A model generated the notes under the pieces. That model was not told where the DNA came from. It saw only the letters and a list, made by a program, of their open reading frames with translations, and did not search any database. A DNA stretch of 64,000 bases from Bombyx mori (Eukaryota > Arthropoda > Insecta > Lepidoptera > Bombycidae), in assembly GCF_030269925.1 (NCBI RefSeq), contig NC_085124.1:3844001-3908000 (forward strand), given 5' to 3'. Within the stretch, counting starts at the first letter, position 1; each line of letters begins with the position of its first letter. Shown here piece by piece: positions 49,480 through 60,424 of this stretch. Position numbers and translations under genes: made by a program.

Positions 49480-50683
49480 AGGTATATCATTTGGTGCGGT
49501 CAATGGTCTTATACGGGGCACCCGTGTGGGGCCAGTCCCTGGCCGTGGGGGTAGCGAAGTTGCTGCAACGGCCGCAACGCACCATCGCGGTCAGGGTCAT
49601 CCGTGGTTATCGCACCATCTCTTTTGAGGCGGCGTGTGTACTGGCTGGGACGCCGCCTTGGGTCCTGGAGGCGGAGGCGCTCGCCGCTGACTATCAGTGG
49701 CGGGCTAACCTTTTGCCCGGGGCGTGGCGCGTCCCAGCCCCAGTGTGGTCAGAGCGCGGAGGGTCCAATCTCGGCGGTCCGTGCTGGAGGCATGGTCCAG
49801 GCGGCTGGCCGATCCTTCGGCTGGTCGTAGGACCGTCGAAGCGATTCGCCCGATTCTTGTGGATTGGGTGAATCGTGACAAAGGACGCCTCACTTTCCGG
49901 CTCACGCAGGTGCTCACTGGGCATGGTTGCTTCGGTGAGTTCCTGCACCGGATCGGAGCCGAGCCGACGGCAGAGTGTTACCATTGTGGTTGTGACTTGG
50001 ACACGGCGGAGCACACGCTCGTTGCCTGCCCCGCATGGGAGGGGTGGCGCCGTGTCCTCGTCGCAAAAATAGGAAACGACTTGTCGTTGCCGAGTGTTGT
50101 GGCATCGATGCTCGGCAGCGACGAGTCGTGGAAGGCGATGCTCGACTTCTGCGAGTGCACCATCTCGCAGAAGGAGGCGGCGGGGCGCGTGAGAGACGCA
50201 CAAGCCCGCCGCCGTCGAGCGGGGGCCAGGGAGGCGGATCTCGCCCTAGCCCTGGCCCTCTAAGTGTTTCGGGTCCCCCTCATATGTCGGTCTGGGGCCC
50301 GGCGAAGGGGGCCTAAGAAGACGACGTGCAAGCTGCTCTGCACGCGTTTTACGCAAGAGCATCCGGGTGATGGAAGGCCGGCTATCCTCGACCCACGCTG
50401 GTTCTGACCCAGCGGGGTATTTCGTAGGATAACCAATTCAAACCGGCGCCATCTAGGCGGGCTTCGGACAGCCTGCCGACCGAGAGGGCTGGTGGTCGTG
50501 GCGCCGACGACCGCTGACCCGGCGTCCCGAGGGGGAGGGTGATGGGAGAGATGTGCTCCGCACTAAACGCTTCACTCTCCTCCTCTCGGTTCGACTCCGA
50601 CATGCCCCACCCTCCATCCCCAGTGGAGGGTGGGAGTCCGGCGATTTCCTCCTGACAAAAAAAAAAAAAAAAGGTATATCATT
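49480..50683 (+). mobile_element. 5'-truncated R1-clade LINE with 12-bp target duplications
   Basis: The element (49492-50671) is flanked by AGGTATATCATT at 49480-49491 and 50672-50683 and ends in poly-A. It encodes the end of the R1-type ORF2: reverse-transcriptase tail VRSMVLYGAPVWG (frame from 49491), then, after a frameshift near 49720, RPSPSVVRARRVQ to the end, including the cysteine-histidine motif CYHCGCDLDTAEHTLVAC and stop at 50261. The rest is about 400 bases of 3' UTR. The frameshift and the missing 5' part make it inactive. Confidence 0.9.
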
Positions 50684-50856
50684 ATTTAATTAACGTTAAT
50701 TTTCTTATATCGTTACACTTCAAATGCCGACAACGCGAACCCGATGAGCGTACCTACGTATTGCAGTCTCAACTCGCTATCTTTCGGCGGTATTTAGTAC
50801 ACAATACGACGGTTTTGCAGTTAGTAAACGATTAACGTTACGGTCTAATCAGCTTG
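50684..50856. other. Short unassigned interval
   Basis: No recognised feature. Confidence 0.4.
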
Positions 50857-50950
50857 GTTACGTAAAGCGTGTTGCAAGTTTCTTTAGTGGACTGGCCAAG
50901 AAAGTTTTCCACTATTTCAGTGAAGGGCTTATAATTTATTTTCCGGATTT
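50857..50950 (+). repeat. Unclassified repeat V, copy 2
   Basis: 'tgttgcaagtttctttagtg', 'caagaaagttttccactatt' and 'gggcttataatttattttcc' repeat 42783-42880. The copia element is inserted 50 bases downstream. Confidence 0.65.
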
Positions 50951-50999
50951 TTTTTTAAATGTGTTTTTGTGAGCATTTTAAATGCAAGGAGAAACGATT

Positions 51000-51161
51000 T
51001 GTTGGAGAATTGTAAACATAATTTATATTATCTGTAATGTCAAAAATGGTTCACATTTTTGCTCACGTGTGACGCCACCGTCCTTCCTTTTCCTAGCGTG
51101 TTTCATCTTGTTACTGTGCATTAAACCGTTACATTTTCTATTCCGGAGTATTATTTCAACA
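51000..51161 (+). repeat. 5' LTR of the copia element
   Basis: It begins TGTTGGAGAATT and ends TTCAACA, 162 bases, and looks identical to the 3' LTR on base-by-base reading. It should hold the promoter; no canonical TATA is obvious besides 'aatttatatta'. Confidence 0.95.
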
Positions 51162-51177
51162 GGTTATGGGCCGCCCC
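51162..51177 (+). promoter_or_regulatory. Primer-binding site of copia type
   Basis: Immediately after the 5' LTR the sequence reads GGTTATGGGCCGCCCC. Its first eleven bases match the primer-binding site of Drosophila copia, which is primed by an internal fragment of initiator-methionine tRNA rather than the tRNA 3' end. The match is from memory of that family. Confidence 0.7.
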
Positions 51178-51279
51178 ATTAACTCAAAATAGAACTGAAA
51201 TTAATTTTAGTGCAAATAAATAGCAAATTAAACCAATTAGTTGTAATTGCGGCGATAAAACTCATCCGATCCAGACATA

Positions 51280-54200
51280 ATGGCTACGTCTAACCTTCAA
51301 ATTGAGAAATTAGCCGGCCGGGAAAACTATTCGACATGGAGATTTGCTATCAAATCATATTTAGAACACGAAGAATTGTGGCAATGTGTTGATCCAGGCA
51401 CTGATGTCGATGTTAAGAAAGATATTAAAGCTAAGTCAAAGATCATTTTGTTGGTGGAACCGATTAATTACATCCATATCGAAAATGCAAAAACATCAAA
51501 GGAAGTATGGATAAACCTTCAAAATGCTTTTGAGGACTCCGGGCTGTCAAGAAAAGTTGGTCTATTAAAAGATTTAATAAATACTTCACTCGACAATTGC
51601 TCCAGTATCGAAGATTACGTGAATAAAATTATGAGTACCGCACATAAATTAAGAAATATTGGTTTCGACGTTGGTGAATGGCTTGGAACACTCATGCTGG
51701 CGGGTTTACCGGATAATTACAAACCTATGATCATGGGTCTGGAAAGTTCCGGCATTATCATTTCATCAGATTTTATAAAAACAAAACTTTTGCAGGAAGT
51801 GAAAGTTTCAGAGTTTACTGCATTCTTTACGAAGCACAGAAATACCTCTAACAATAATTCAAAGCCAAAAGGAAAAGGCCCCCGATGTTATAACTGTAAC
51901 AAATATGGACATTTTAAAAATCAGTGTACAGTGAAGAAATCTAATAATCATAACGGTTTTTCAGCAGTTTTTTCAGCGTACACCACCCTACATCAGGACG
52001 AGTGGTTTATAGATTCAGGTGCTACCATGCACATGACAAGATGTTCTGAATGGATGTATGATTTACAACCACCTCCGATTACAAAAATAATGGTGGCAAA
52101 CAGTGATTTCGTCTCCGTGCAAAGTATGGGTAATGTAAACATTCAAACCAATCTATGTAAGGAAAACTGCCCTATCCAGATTAGAAATGTTTTATTTATT
52201 CCTGAGCTAAGTACAAACCTGTTATCGGTCAGTCAGTTGACAAAAAATGGCTGTAAAGTAGAATTCACTGATATGGGGTGTAACATATACAATACCAACA
52301 AGGTCCTCATAGCAACTGCCCAACTAACTAATAACATGTACAAACTCAATACTATTAAAGGCAGTGCTTATGCTGTTTCATGTAAAAGTAGGACAGATAT
52401 TGTTACATGGCATAAGAGAATGGCACACTTGAATATAGCTGATGTGAAGAGGTTGGAGGTATGTGCAGATGGTATTACTATAACAAATAAAGAAATTGAT
52501 GCAGTTTGTAAATCATGTTGTGAAGGAAAACAAACACGACTACTGTTTCCTCAATCTGGTTCGAGAGCAAGTACTTTACTAGAAATAATACATACTGATC
52601 TATGTGGTCCGATGGAGACACCATCAGTTGGTGGTGCAAGGTACTTTGTAACCTTTATAGATGATTATTCTCGCAAAGTATATGTGTACTTTCTAAAGAA
52701 CAAAATGGATATTAAATCTGTGTTTGCACGATTTAAAAGTGAGGTGGAAAATGAGTTGGAAATGAAAATCAAAATGTTAAGAAGTGACAATGGAAAAGAA
52801 TATTGTAATAAAGATTTATCTGATTTTCTAGCAGCTTCCGGCATCAAGCACCAGACCAGCGCTCCCTACACGCCTGAACAAAATGGACTTTCTGAAAAAA
52901 TGAACCGTAGTCTGGTGGAGCGAGCAAAATGCATGCTGTTTGAGGCAAAACTGCAGAAAATATATTGGGCCGAAGCAGTAGCTACTGCTGCTTATATCAT
53001 TAATAGATCTCCATCACGAGTTCTGGCTGAGGTAACACCTTATGAAAAATGGACTAGTAAGAAACCAAACATTTCACACTTAAGGATTTTTGGCTCTAAG
53101 GCCATGGTACATGTTCCGAAGCAAAATCGTTTGAAATGGGATCGTAAATCACAAGAATTGGTTTTCGTAGGTTACTGTGAGAACACAAAGGGGTACAGAT
53201 TAATTGATCCTAATAGTAAGAAGGCAGTGATTAGCAGGGATGTGATATTTATCGAAAGTCCCATAGATAATGTCACTCAGAAACCTAGCCTAAAGCCTCA
53301 GCTTATTACTTTACCTCTCAGTTCAAGTTTAAGTCGCGCACAAAAAAGCAATGAAATATCTTTGATGCCGGTTGATGATAGCTCTCAAACAGACACTGAA
53401 AATGTCACATCAACACCTTCAAGTACTGATACTTCTTTTGACAGCTGTGTGGTGAACAGAAATTATGATGAAACTTATTATCCCAGCTCAAGTGACAGTG
53501 ATAACAGTTTCGGGAGGAATATAACTCTGAGATCACATCAAAAACGTAATGAGAAAAATAATAATTTAATGTGTGTTCAGATTATAGATCCACTGACTGT
53601 CAAGGAAGCCTTGTCGGGTCCTGATGCCCAACATTGGAAACGAGCAATGGATGAGGAGTATCAGTCCTTATTGGAAAATAATACGTGGGAAATGACTTCT
53701 CTACCAGCTAACAAGCGCCCTATACCATGTAAGTGGGTGTTCAAGAGAAAGACCAATGAAAATAGAGAAATAATAAAATACAAGGCACGTCTTGTAATTA
53801 AAGGATGTTCACAAAAACCTGGAATAGACTACACTGAAGTATTTTCACCGGTAGTAAGACATGCTTCATTGAGGTATTTGTTTGCCCTGGCAGTGAAATA
53901 TGATTTAAATATATGTCAGATGGATGCTGTGTCAGCTTTTCTTCAAGGTGATATTGAAGAGGAAATTTACATGATGCAGCCACCTATGTATGAAAATGGT
54001 GATAAAGTATGTCGACTGAGAAAATCACTGTATGGATTAAAGCAAGCCAGCAGGCAATGGAACAAGAAACTAGATTTTACATTGAAGCAAATAGGTTTGT
54101 TACAGTCTATATTGGATCCTTGTATTTATTACAAAATTGTCAACAATGAAAATATGGTTTTCCTAGCGGTCTATGTCGATGACCTGATCTTGTTTTCAAA

Positions 54201-55152
54201 TAATCAAGACTCAAAGCAAGAAATCCAAGAAGAATTATATAAAAAGTTTAAAATAAAGGATCTGGGTGATATAAATTGTTGTATTGGAATACATGTAGAG
54301 AGAGACAGGCCAAGAGGCATTATTTATTTGGATCAAAGAAAGTACATTGAAGAAGTGTTAAATAAATATGGAATGTCAGATTGTAAAACTGTTAATACTC
54401 CTATAGATATGAACACAAACCTACAAAGTAAATCTGAGGAGAATAAAATCTTAAATGATATACCTTATCAAGAGATTATTGGTTGCTTATTATATGTTTC
54501 ACATATCACCAGACCAGACATATGCTATGTCATAAATATGTTGAGTAAATATAACAACAACCCTGACATGCGACATTGGACTGCCCTCAAGCGCGTCATG
54601 CGCTACTTAAAAGGTACTCTAGATTATAAATTGAGTTATAAGAAAAATCTAGAGGAGACAATGACTCATGGTTACTGTGATGCAGACTGGGCAAGCGCTG
54701 AAGATGACCGGCGCTCCTGCACAGGTTACACATTCTTGTTCCAGGGAGGAACAATTAGCTGGAACTCCAGGCGACAACCTACTGTAGCACTTTCCACGAC
54801 TGAGGCGGAGTACATGTCATTGTCGGCATGTGTACAAGAAGCTATGTGGCTGAAGCAGTTTCAAGAAAGTTTTTGGCCTCAGTTGAAGAATGAGGCCTTG
54901 GTGATCTATAGCGATAATCAAAGCTCTATAAATCTCTCAGGTTCTGATGGATACCATCCTAGGACCAAACATATTGATGTGAGGCATCACTATGTCCGCA
55001 AAAAGGTTCTGGAGGGGGCCATTGAGGTACGTTACATGCAGACCGACAAGATGATTGCAGATGCTCTCACTAAAGCAACATCCCACACGAAACTGGCCTT
55101 CTGCTCATCTAGGATGGGATTATGTTTAAGGGAGGATGTTGGAGAATTGTAA
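51280..55152 (+). CDS. copia-type gag-pol polyprotein, 1290 residues, intact
   Basis: Polyprotein that packages and copies the element. Domains in order: Gag with a zinc knuckle C203-x2-C206-x4-H211-x4-C216; aspartic protease D245-S-G; integrase with an H-H-C-C zinc region (about 378-414) and catalytic D440, D503, E539, the last two 35 residues apart; reverse transcriptase with QMDAVSAFLQ (D882) and Y965-V-D-D; RNase H with D1134 and D1136 in a DADWA motif and a KHIDVRHH end. The order integrase before reverse transcriptase defines the copia superfamily. Gag and pol are one frame without a stop or shift. The stop TAA lies 16 bases inside the 3' LTR. The start ATG at 51280 is the first in frame after the leader. 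No active-site change is seen. Confidence 0.97.
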   Translation: MATSNLQIEKLAGRENYSTWRFAIKSYLEHEELWQCVDPGTDVDVKKDIKAKSKIILLVEPINYIHIENAKTSKEVWINLQNAFEDSGLSRKVGLLKDLINTSLDNCSSIEDYVNKIMSTAHKLRNIGFDVGEWLGTLMLAGLPDNYKPMIMGLESSGIIISSDFIKTKLLQEVKVSEFTAFFTKHRNTSNNNSKPKGKGPRCYNCNKYGHFKNQCTVKKSNNHNGFSAVFSAYTTLHQDEWFIDSGATMHMTRCSEWMYDLQPPPITKIMVANSDFVSVQSMGNVNIQTNLCKENCPIQIRNVLFIPELSTNLLSVSQLTKNGCKVEFTDMGCNIYNTNKVLIATAQLTNNMYKLNTIKGSAYAVSCKSRTDIVTWHKRMAHLNIADVKRLEVCADGITITNKEIDAVCKSCCEGKQTRLLFPQSGSRASTLLEIIHTDLCGPMETPSVGGARYFVTFIDDYSRKVYVYFLKNKMDIKSVFARFKSEVENELEMKIKMLRSDNGKEYCNKDLSDFLAASGIKHQTSAPYTPEQNGLSEKMNRSLVERAKCMLFEAKLQKIYWAEAVATAAYIINRSPSRVLAEVTPYEKWTSKKPNISHLRIFGSKAMVHVPKQNRLKWDRKSQELVFVGYCENTKGYRLIDPNSKKAVISRDVIFIESPIDNVTQKPSLKPQLITLPLSSSLSRAQKSNEISLMPVDDSSQTDTENVTSTPSSTDTSFDSCVVNRNYDETYYPSSSDSDNSFGRNITLRSHQKRNEKNNNLMCVQIIDPLTVKEALSGPDAQHWKRAMDEEYQSLLENNTWEMTSLPANKRPIPCKWVFKRKTNENREIIKYKARLVIKGCSQKPGIDYTEVFSPVVRHASLRYLFALAVKYDLNICQMDAVSAFLQGDIEEEIYMMQPPMYENGDKVCRLRKSLYGLKQASRQWNKKLDFTLKQIGLLQSILDPCIYYKIVNNENMVFLAVYVDDLILFSNNQDSKQEIQEELYKKFKIKDLGDINCCIGIHVERDRPRGIIYLDQRKYIEEVLNKYGMSDCKTVNTPIDMNTNLQSKSEENKILNDIPYQEIIGCLLYVSHITRPDICYVINMLSKYNNNPDMRHWTALKRVMRYLKGTLDYKLSYKKNLEETMTHGYCDADWASAEDDRRSCTGYTFLFQGGTISWNSRRQPTVALSTTEAEYMSLSACVQEAMWLKQFQESFWPQLKNEALVIYSDNQSSINLSGSDGYHPRTKHIDVRHHYVRKKVLEGAIEVRYMQTDKMIADALTKATSHTKLAFCSSRMGLCLREDVGEL
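55126..55136 (+). other. Polypurine tract
   Basis: The purine-rich run 'aagggagga' directly precedes the 3' LTR, the expected place to prime plus-strand DNA. Confidence 0.75.
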
Positions 55153-55298
55153 ACATAATTTATATTATCTGTAATGTCAAAAATGGTTCACATTTTTGCT
55201 CACGTGTGACGCCACCGTCCTTCCTTTTCCTAGCGTGTTTCATCTTGTTACTGTGCATTAAACCGTTACATTTTCTATTCCGGAGTATTATTTCAACA
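55137..55298 (+). repeat. 3' LTR of the copia element
   Basis: 162 bases, apparently identical to the 5' LTR. It contains the last codons and stop of gag-pol at its start. Confidence 0.95.
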
Positions 55299-55303
55299 CG
55301 ATT

Positions 55304-57097
55304 TGAAGAAAAAACATCGATCTGTTTTTGGTCTTGTTGCAAATTTCTGTAGGTAAAAGTTAGTAACACATTATTTGTAGTATCGTTGACTTTGGGAATA
55401 AAATGATCGTTGTATTTGAATCGATTGTTGCGACTGCTAATGTATTTCAAATCACGTCAATGCATCTTAAAATAAATTCGTTGTATATTACTAATTTATA
55501 GTTTAGTTAGTGCCTTCTTGACAGCAACTTTGCGTTATGGTTTGATGGGTGGAGCAATAATAGTTGATATTCTTCTCCTTTTTTCAGTATGAAAATCGGC
55601 CTCTTGCGGTACTATTCTTGCCACAGTGTAAAGTTTTTAAACAGTGTCAAGCTGTTTAAAAACTTCTATGTATAATAGATATTCTGAATAAGGTGAAGTA
55701 GATTTATTTGAAATTTGTACGCGGCAAACACGCTGCATGAACTCGGACATGGGACAAGTCCTCTTATCATGGTGCATAGGGATTTGGAATGAGTTCTATT
55801 ACCGGCCCTCTTTCTAACTTGGTATTTGTATGATTATTTACAATAAAGTTTTGATTTTTAAATATTAAACGATAAAACATAACTTTTTATTTCTTTTTGT
55901 GTATACAAAAAAGTGTTCCGTGTTTGTAACCGAAGAATTAAACAAAATACAACGGTTCACACGACTTCCCCCCCCCCGCCTTTTTCGTCCTTAAGCATCT
56001 CCTTGGTAATCAACCTTATTTTTTTTCCTACGGCTTATTCTTCCATTTTTATTACCCATCTACTATCAAAAGTTTTAATTTCATGTTTTGTAAGTTTATA
56101 TGTATTTAATAACCACTTGTCCCGATCGATAATGAGTGAGAGTAAATTTTTGATAATGCAAAATTTCGTGTCAAGAACAACGCTCTTGACCCTGTTTGAC
56201 CATATTGAATTTACACTGTGTCTTTATCATCATAAACCTTTTAAATAAGTACTCTTAAGTCATTAATGAAGGCGAAATTGTTTGGTAATATCAAGCTTAT
56301 GACGACAATCGTTTATTTTGACCATTAATAAAGTTTGCGATCCAAAGTGATAAGTTGATCAAAAGTTTTCGTAATCTGTGACAATCCTAGCGCATCCTTG
56401 ACCTAAATATTATATTGTTTAGGTTTTCGCGACACGATTAATATTTGGCCATGCGTACTCGAATTCTCAAAGGCTTAAAAACTTTGAGGCTTCACCAAAT
56501 CTAATTACTTACTTTATTGATACATTTATGGATCTTTCAAGTACTGATTGAAACGATACTACATAGTTCTAAGTAAATTGTCAGTTAATCGACACTGTCA
56601 AAGTGAATTTTCGATTACTCATGAACTAGAGAAACAATGGAAAATTGAAATATCTTAATTTTTTTTATTTTATTACTCGTAGATGGGTGGTTTTAAGTGA
56701 TTATCGTAAAACTCATTCCTAATCCCTAAACGACGCGATAACAGTACAATGACATGCTGCGCTGAACCTAGATATTATGGAATAAGGGTAAGTACAAGAA
56801 GAAGCGTTAAATGGTCATCGAACCCTACCTTAAAATTTAAATCTTAAATCTATAAAGGCCTTTCTCTTGGTTTCAAGCAGAAACACGTGAATTATAGAAC
56901 ATTGTTATATATATTATATATATTTTATATAATTTTTCCTGTGATATTTTTAAACAGTACAAGATATAGGTGATACTAAAACAATAAATAAATGATATAT
57001 GTTGTAATAATAAAATAATAATAATAAAATTTTTGTGTGCAAAAATTTGAAGTGCAAAAAATTTGTATCTTATAATCATGCATATTTATTTAAGGTT
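55304..57097. other. Unassigned upstream sequence
   Basis: About 1.8 kb, AT-rich, with a C9 run at about 55968. A 111-codon frame at 55913 has no recognisable domain and is not called a gene. Confidence 0.4.
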
Positions 57098-57362
57098 TTT
57101 TTTCCTACCTATGCTGATAGTCTTGAGAGGCTATTTCAGCTTCTGCTTGAAGTGTAGGTGAGCTCACGGGGCTTAAACCGGAGTGTTGCTAGCACTGGCC
57201 CTAGCAACAGCAGTGACTCGCAGAATCTACCACCGGATCGGAAACGCGACCCACTGAGAATATCCGGCGAGAAACTCAATGGGCTGTGTCTATGGGTTAA
57301 TTTACTAGTCGAGCCCTTCGTCGCCAGCGTCGGGTTCGGCGAGGACGGTGACCGGACAAGGC
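57098..57362 (-). mobile_element. Bm1 SINE, truncated
   Basis: Poly-T, 'cctacctatgctgatagtct', 'gagctcacggggcttaaacc', 'tccggcgagaaactcaatgg' and 'gttcggcgaggacggtgacc' match Bm1 on the minus strand. Confidence 0.85.
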
Positions 57363-57639
57363 TCTTAACATTTTAAAGTATCAAAAGTTAAAAAACAAAG
57401 CCAACGTCCATTAAAGCTGTCAACCGTTGAAACAAAGTGAAACAAATGCAAAATAAATCCTAGCTTCAGACGAATCGTTTAATTAAAAACTTTTTCTTTG
57501 TACTGATAAATCCATTTCCCCTTTGCCTTCGCTTTGAGATTAGATAACGATAATTATTCAATCTGCGGATTGGACTGAATTAATTTAACAATTGAATTCA
57601 ACGTTTGTTTAATAGGAAAATAATTTCGTGAAGCAGTAA
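57363..57639. other. Unassigned
   Basis: No recognised feature. Confidence 0.35.
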
Positions 57640-57647
57640 AATTAATT

Positions 57648-57668
57648 GGTATATATATATATATATAT
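57648..57668. repeat. (TA)n microsatellite
   Basis: A pure TA run of about 20 bases, directly beside the poly-T of the next SINE tail. Confidence 0.85.
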
Positions 57669-57669
57669 T

Positions 57670-57865
57670 TTATTTTTTTTATTGCTTAGATGTGTAGACG
57701 AGCTCACAGCCCACCTGGTGTTAAGTGGTTACTGGAGCCCATAGACATATACAACGTAAATGCGCCACACACCTTGAGATATAAGTTCTAAGATCTCAGT
57801 ATAGTTACAACGGCTGCCCCACCCTTCAAACCGAAACGCATTACTGCTTCACGCCAGAAATAGAA
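57670..57865 (-). repeat. Tail A copy, truncated
   Basis: 'ttgcttagatgtgtagacga' to 'tactgcttcacgccagaaat'. The segment normally ending at 'accaccagt' is missing. Confidence 0.8.
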
Positions 57866-58925
57866 ATAGAATATTAGAAGTAACGCCATGCTATGCTAAA
57901 CGATACTATTTTCGGCGGACATTGTGCATTCTCTTTTAAACTTTCAACAATTTTAATTGTAAATTGTGCGTACCTACACACAATAGAATGCTGCACGATT
58001 TTCGCTTTTCCACAATAAAGAAATTACGAAACGCACACAAATCTCGTGCAAAACAATAACGCTATTGTGTAAAACTTAGGTAATTGATTTAATTGAATAG
58101 TCTATTTGATTTTTGCTAGCTGCAGACATATTTAAAATTATTTTTATGGTTTCATTTATCGTTTTTTTTTTTTGTTGTCCCAACGACAGACGTCGCGTCA
58201 GCCTTCCGTGGCACGAAAACTGTAAAGACTTAAAACAACCATAACAAAATAAAACACATTAAAACACCGTAAAAACAGATTTAAATAGATCATATAAATA
58301 GATTTTAGCAATTGATCATGCAAAAACTTTGTGTATGCAAAAAAGAATGGCTCCGTATATTTATTAGACCTCCCAAAACTTTACAATGAATTGAAACCAG
58401 ACACAGTTAAAAAGATTCAATAGTGTTATTTGCATGTGTACATTTATATGCTGTTCTTAGATACAATTTAAATACGGTATAGATTTTTTTTCGGTTTGTA
58501 CCAATCGATAAATCCCAATCACTGACTGGCCCCGGGACTCGACTTAAAACACGCAACAGTGTTAGGATATGGTTTTCCGTGCAACGCATGAATAGGAACT
58601 GAAACTAATGGACTGGAGTACCTGCGTACTTCACGGCTTGTTGAAGTAAAGGTACAATGAAAACAAGGCACACGGAAGATAGGCTCGACTTTGAGATGTT
58701 GATTTCCAGAAAATCGGCTATTTGCAGGTCGATGTAATGGAATTTTTACATAATTAATGGACAGAGAAAGGCGTAGGTCTTTACTACACGTACATTCATA
58801 TAAGCTAATATATAAAGTCCACAATATTTATAAAACTGATTATAATTTAATCTCGTTCATGGATTTGCATATAACAGCTGTATATTATATTATTTTAACC
58901 GTAAAAAAATTAACGCCTACTTTGT
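57866..58925. other. Unassigned AT-rich sequence
   Basis: About 1 kb, no gene or shared repeat recognised. Confidence 0.4.
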
Positions 58926-59172
58926 CTTTTTTTTCTTAACTACGCGCACGGGTCGGCGACCTCACATGCTCAATCTGAGAGAGTTTGCTATCACTAGTCC
59001 TAGCAAGAGCATTGCTTCGCAGTATCTGCCACCGGATCGGAATCGCAACCCACTGAGAAGGTCCGGCCAGAAACTCAGTGGGCTGTGTCTATGGGTTACT
59101 TTGCTCGTTGAACTCTTCGTCGTGATCAATGATTTCGACGACCACAGAGACCGGTGAGAAACTAAAAGGCTA
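58926..59172 (-). mobile_element. Diverged Bm1
   Basis: 'ctcaatctgagagagtttgc', 'caccggatcggaatcgcaac', 'ggccagaaactcagtgggct' and 'gaccacagagaccggtgaga' match diverged Bm1 on the minus strand. It lies 8 bases from a Helitron. Confidence 0.8.
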
Positions 59173-59179
59173 AACATAA

Positions 59180-59620
59180 TCTATATATTAATAAGTGAAA
59201 CAAAAACTTTGTACCCCTTTTTACGAAAATTGTGGGGACGCAGGAGTATGAAATTTCCGACACTTATAGAGAATATGGACAAGGAGTGCAGATGCGCTAT
59301 TATTTTTTTTTGCATTAAAAATACATTAAATCAATAAAAACAACATTACACACACTACCATGTATTTGATATACACACACAATATATATTATTATATACT
59401 CTTTATTTACTGTCAAACTTTTGTTATTGCTTAAAGTATGTGGTCAATTCGAGAATAGGTTAATATTGTTTATCTTTAATATTATTTATCTATAGTGTAG
59501 TCTTGGCAAAATACGTAATTATCGAAGTATAAATAGTCTTTGACAATAGAATCATAATAATGTTTAGACTTATAATTTCAATTAATTATAGTCGAATTTC
59601 GACTAATGCGGGACCACTAG
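59180..59620 (+). mobile_element. Helitron-like non-autonomous element H1 (complete)
   Basis: TC after A at 59180 and CTAG before T at 59617-59620. The 3' hairpin 'tagtcgaatttcgacta' is present. 441 bases, colinear with 11685-12112. Confidence 0.8.
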
Positions 59621-60424
59621 TATTTGTAATTGGCTCTTCCGTTGCGCCAAACTCTGAAGACGTATAATATGACTTTCTCAATTCACAAGTGAACGTATAC
59701 TATCAAGTTTGTTCTACGCGAAACGTAACTCGAGTTATTAGTATGTAGTAATTTAAAATATTACGAGACCGGACATTAAAATATTAAGATTAAGCCAAGA
59801 AACACCAGAAAGCGCTTAAAAAAAATACGATTGGCATTTATTACGTAACATGGTTTCAATATTATGTAGTAGGACAATTGACACTTCGTACTGACGTAAT
59901 CGATCGTGTCAGTGTGTCAGTGGCAAAGTTTTTTTTTTTTAACTTTACCACAGAATATAAAACTACGCTATTCTTATTGCCTGCAACTATAATTTTTAAT
60001 TGAAAACTACAAACTATTTTCTTCGATAAAAAAACGCAATGCCTTCATTTCTAAACGAATTAATAATGTATGTATGTATATTAAATGTAGTTTTATATAT
60101 AAAGCGTACTTTAAAGTCTGGCCTCAATTTAAGTATTTTTATTGCCATAGCGGGAGCCCACGCACCCTTGCTCCGCCATAAAAAGATAATCTGCATGAAT
60201 AACAATTAAGAAATAATAGTCAAATATCGGTTCATTCATTTTTTTTTAATTGAGACATTTCGAAATTCCGGTTCGAGCTTATTAAAGATTTCGTAGTAGC
60301 CTTTACACTCAAAACGTAACGATAATCGATATTGCAACTAGCGTAAACTTAATAAAATCGATATTCGTTCACACCTTACAGACAAAAGATATTCATAACC
60401 AGCTTTCAGAATCAGTATACAAGA
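59621..60424. other. Unassigned AT-rich sequence
   Basis: No recognised feature. Confidence 0.4.

Larger units (their letters stand above)
51000..55298 (+). mobile_element. Complete Ty1/copia LTR retrotransposon
   Basis: A 4299-base element: 162-base LTRs at 51000-51161 and 55137-55298 (TGTTGG...CAACA) that appear identical, a primer-binding site directly after the 5' LTR, one gag-pol frame 51280-55152, a polypurine tract before the 3' LTR, and target duplication CGATT at 50995-50999 and 55299-55303. All structural parts are present and no disabling lesion is seen, so it is a very recent and possibly still mobile insertion. It sits upstream of the candidate UGT exon 1, on the opposite strand. 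Confidence 0.96.

Noticed and set aside
49694..50203. A 169-codon minus-strand frame
   Set aside because: It is antisense to the R1 LINE ORF; the GC-rich sequence keeps several frames open.
50982..51182. Small repeated ORFs at 50982 and 55122
   Set aside because: Both read through the two copies of the copia LTR and are not genes.
55913..56248. A 111-codon frame downstream of copia
   Set aside because: AT-rich, low-complexity hydrophobic product with no motif.
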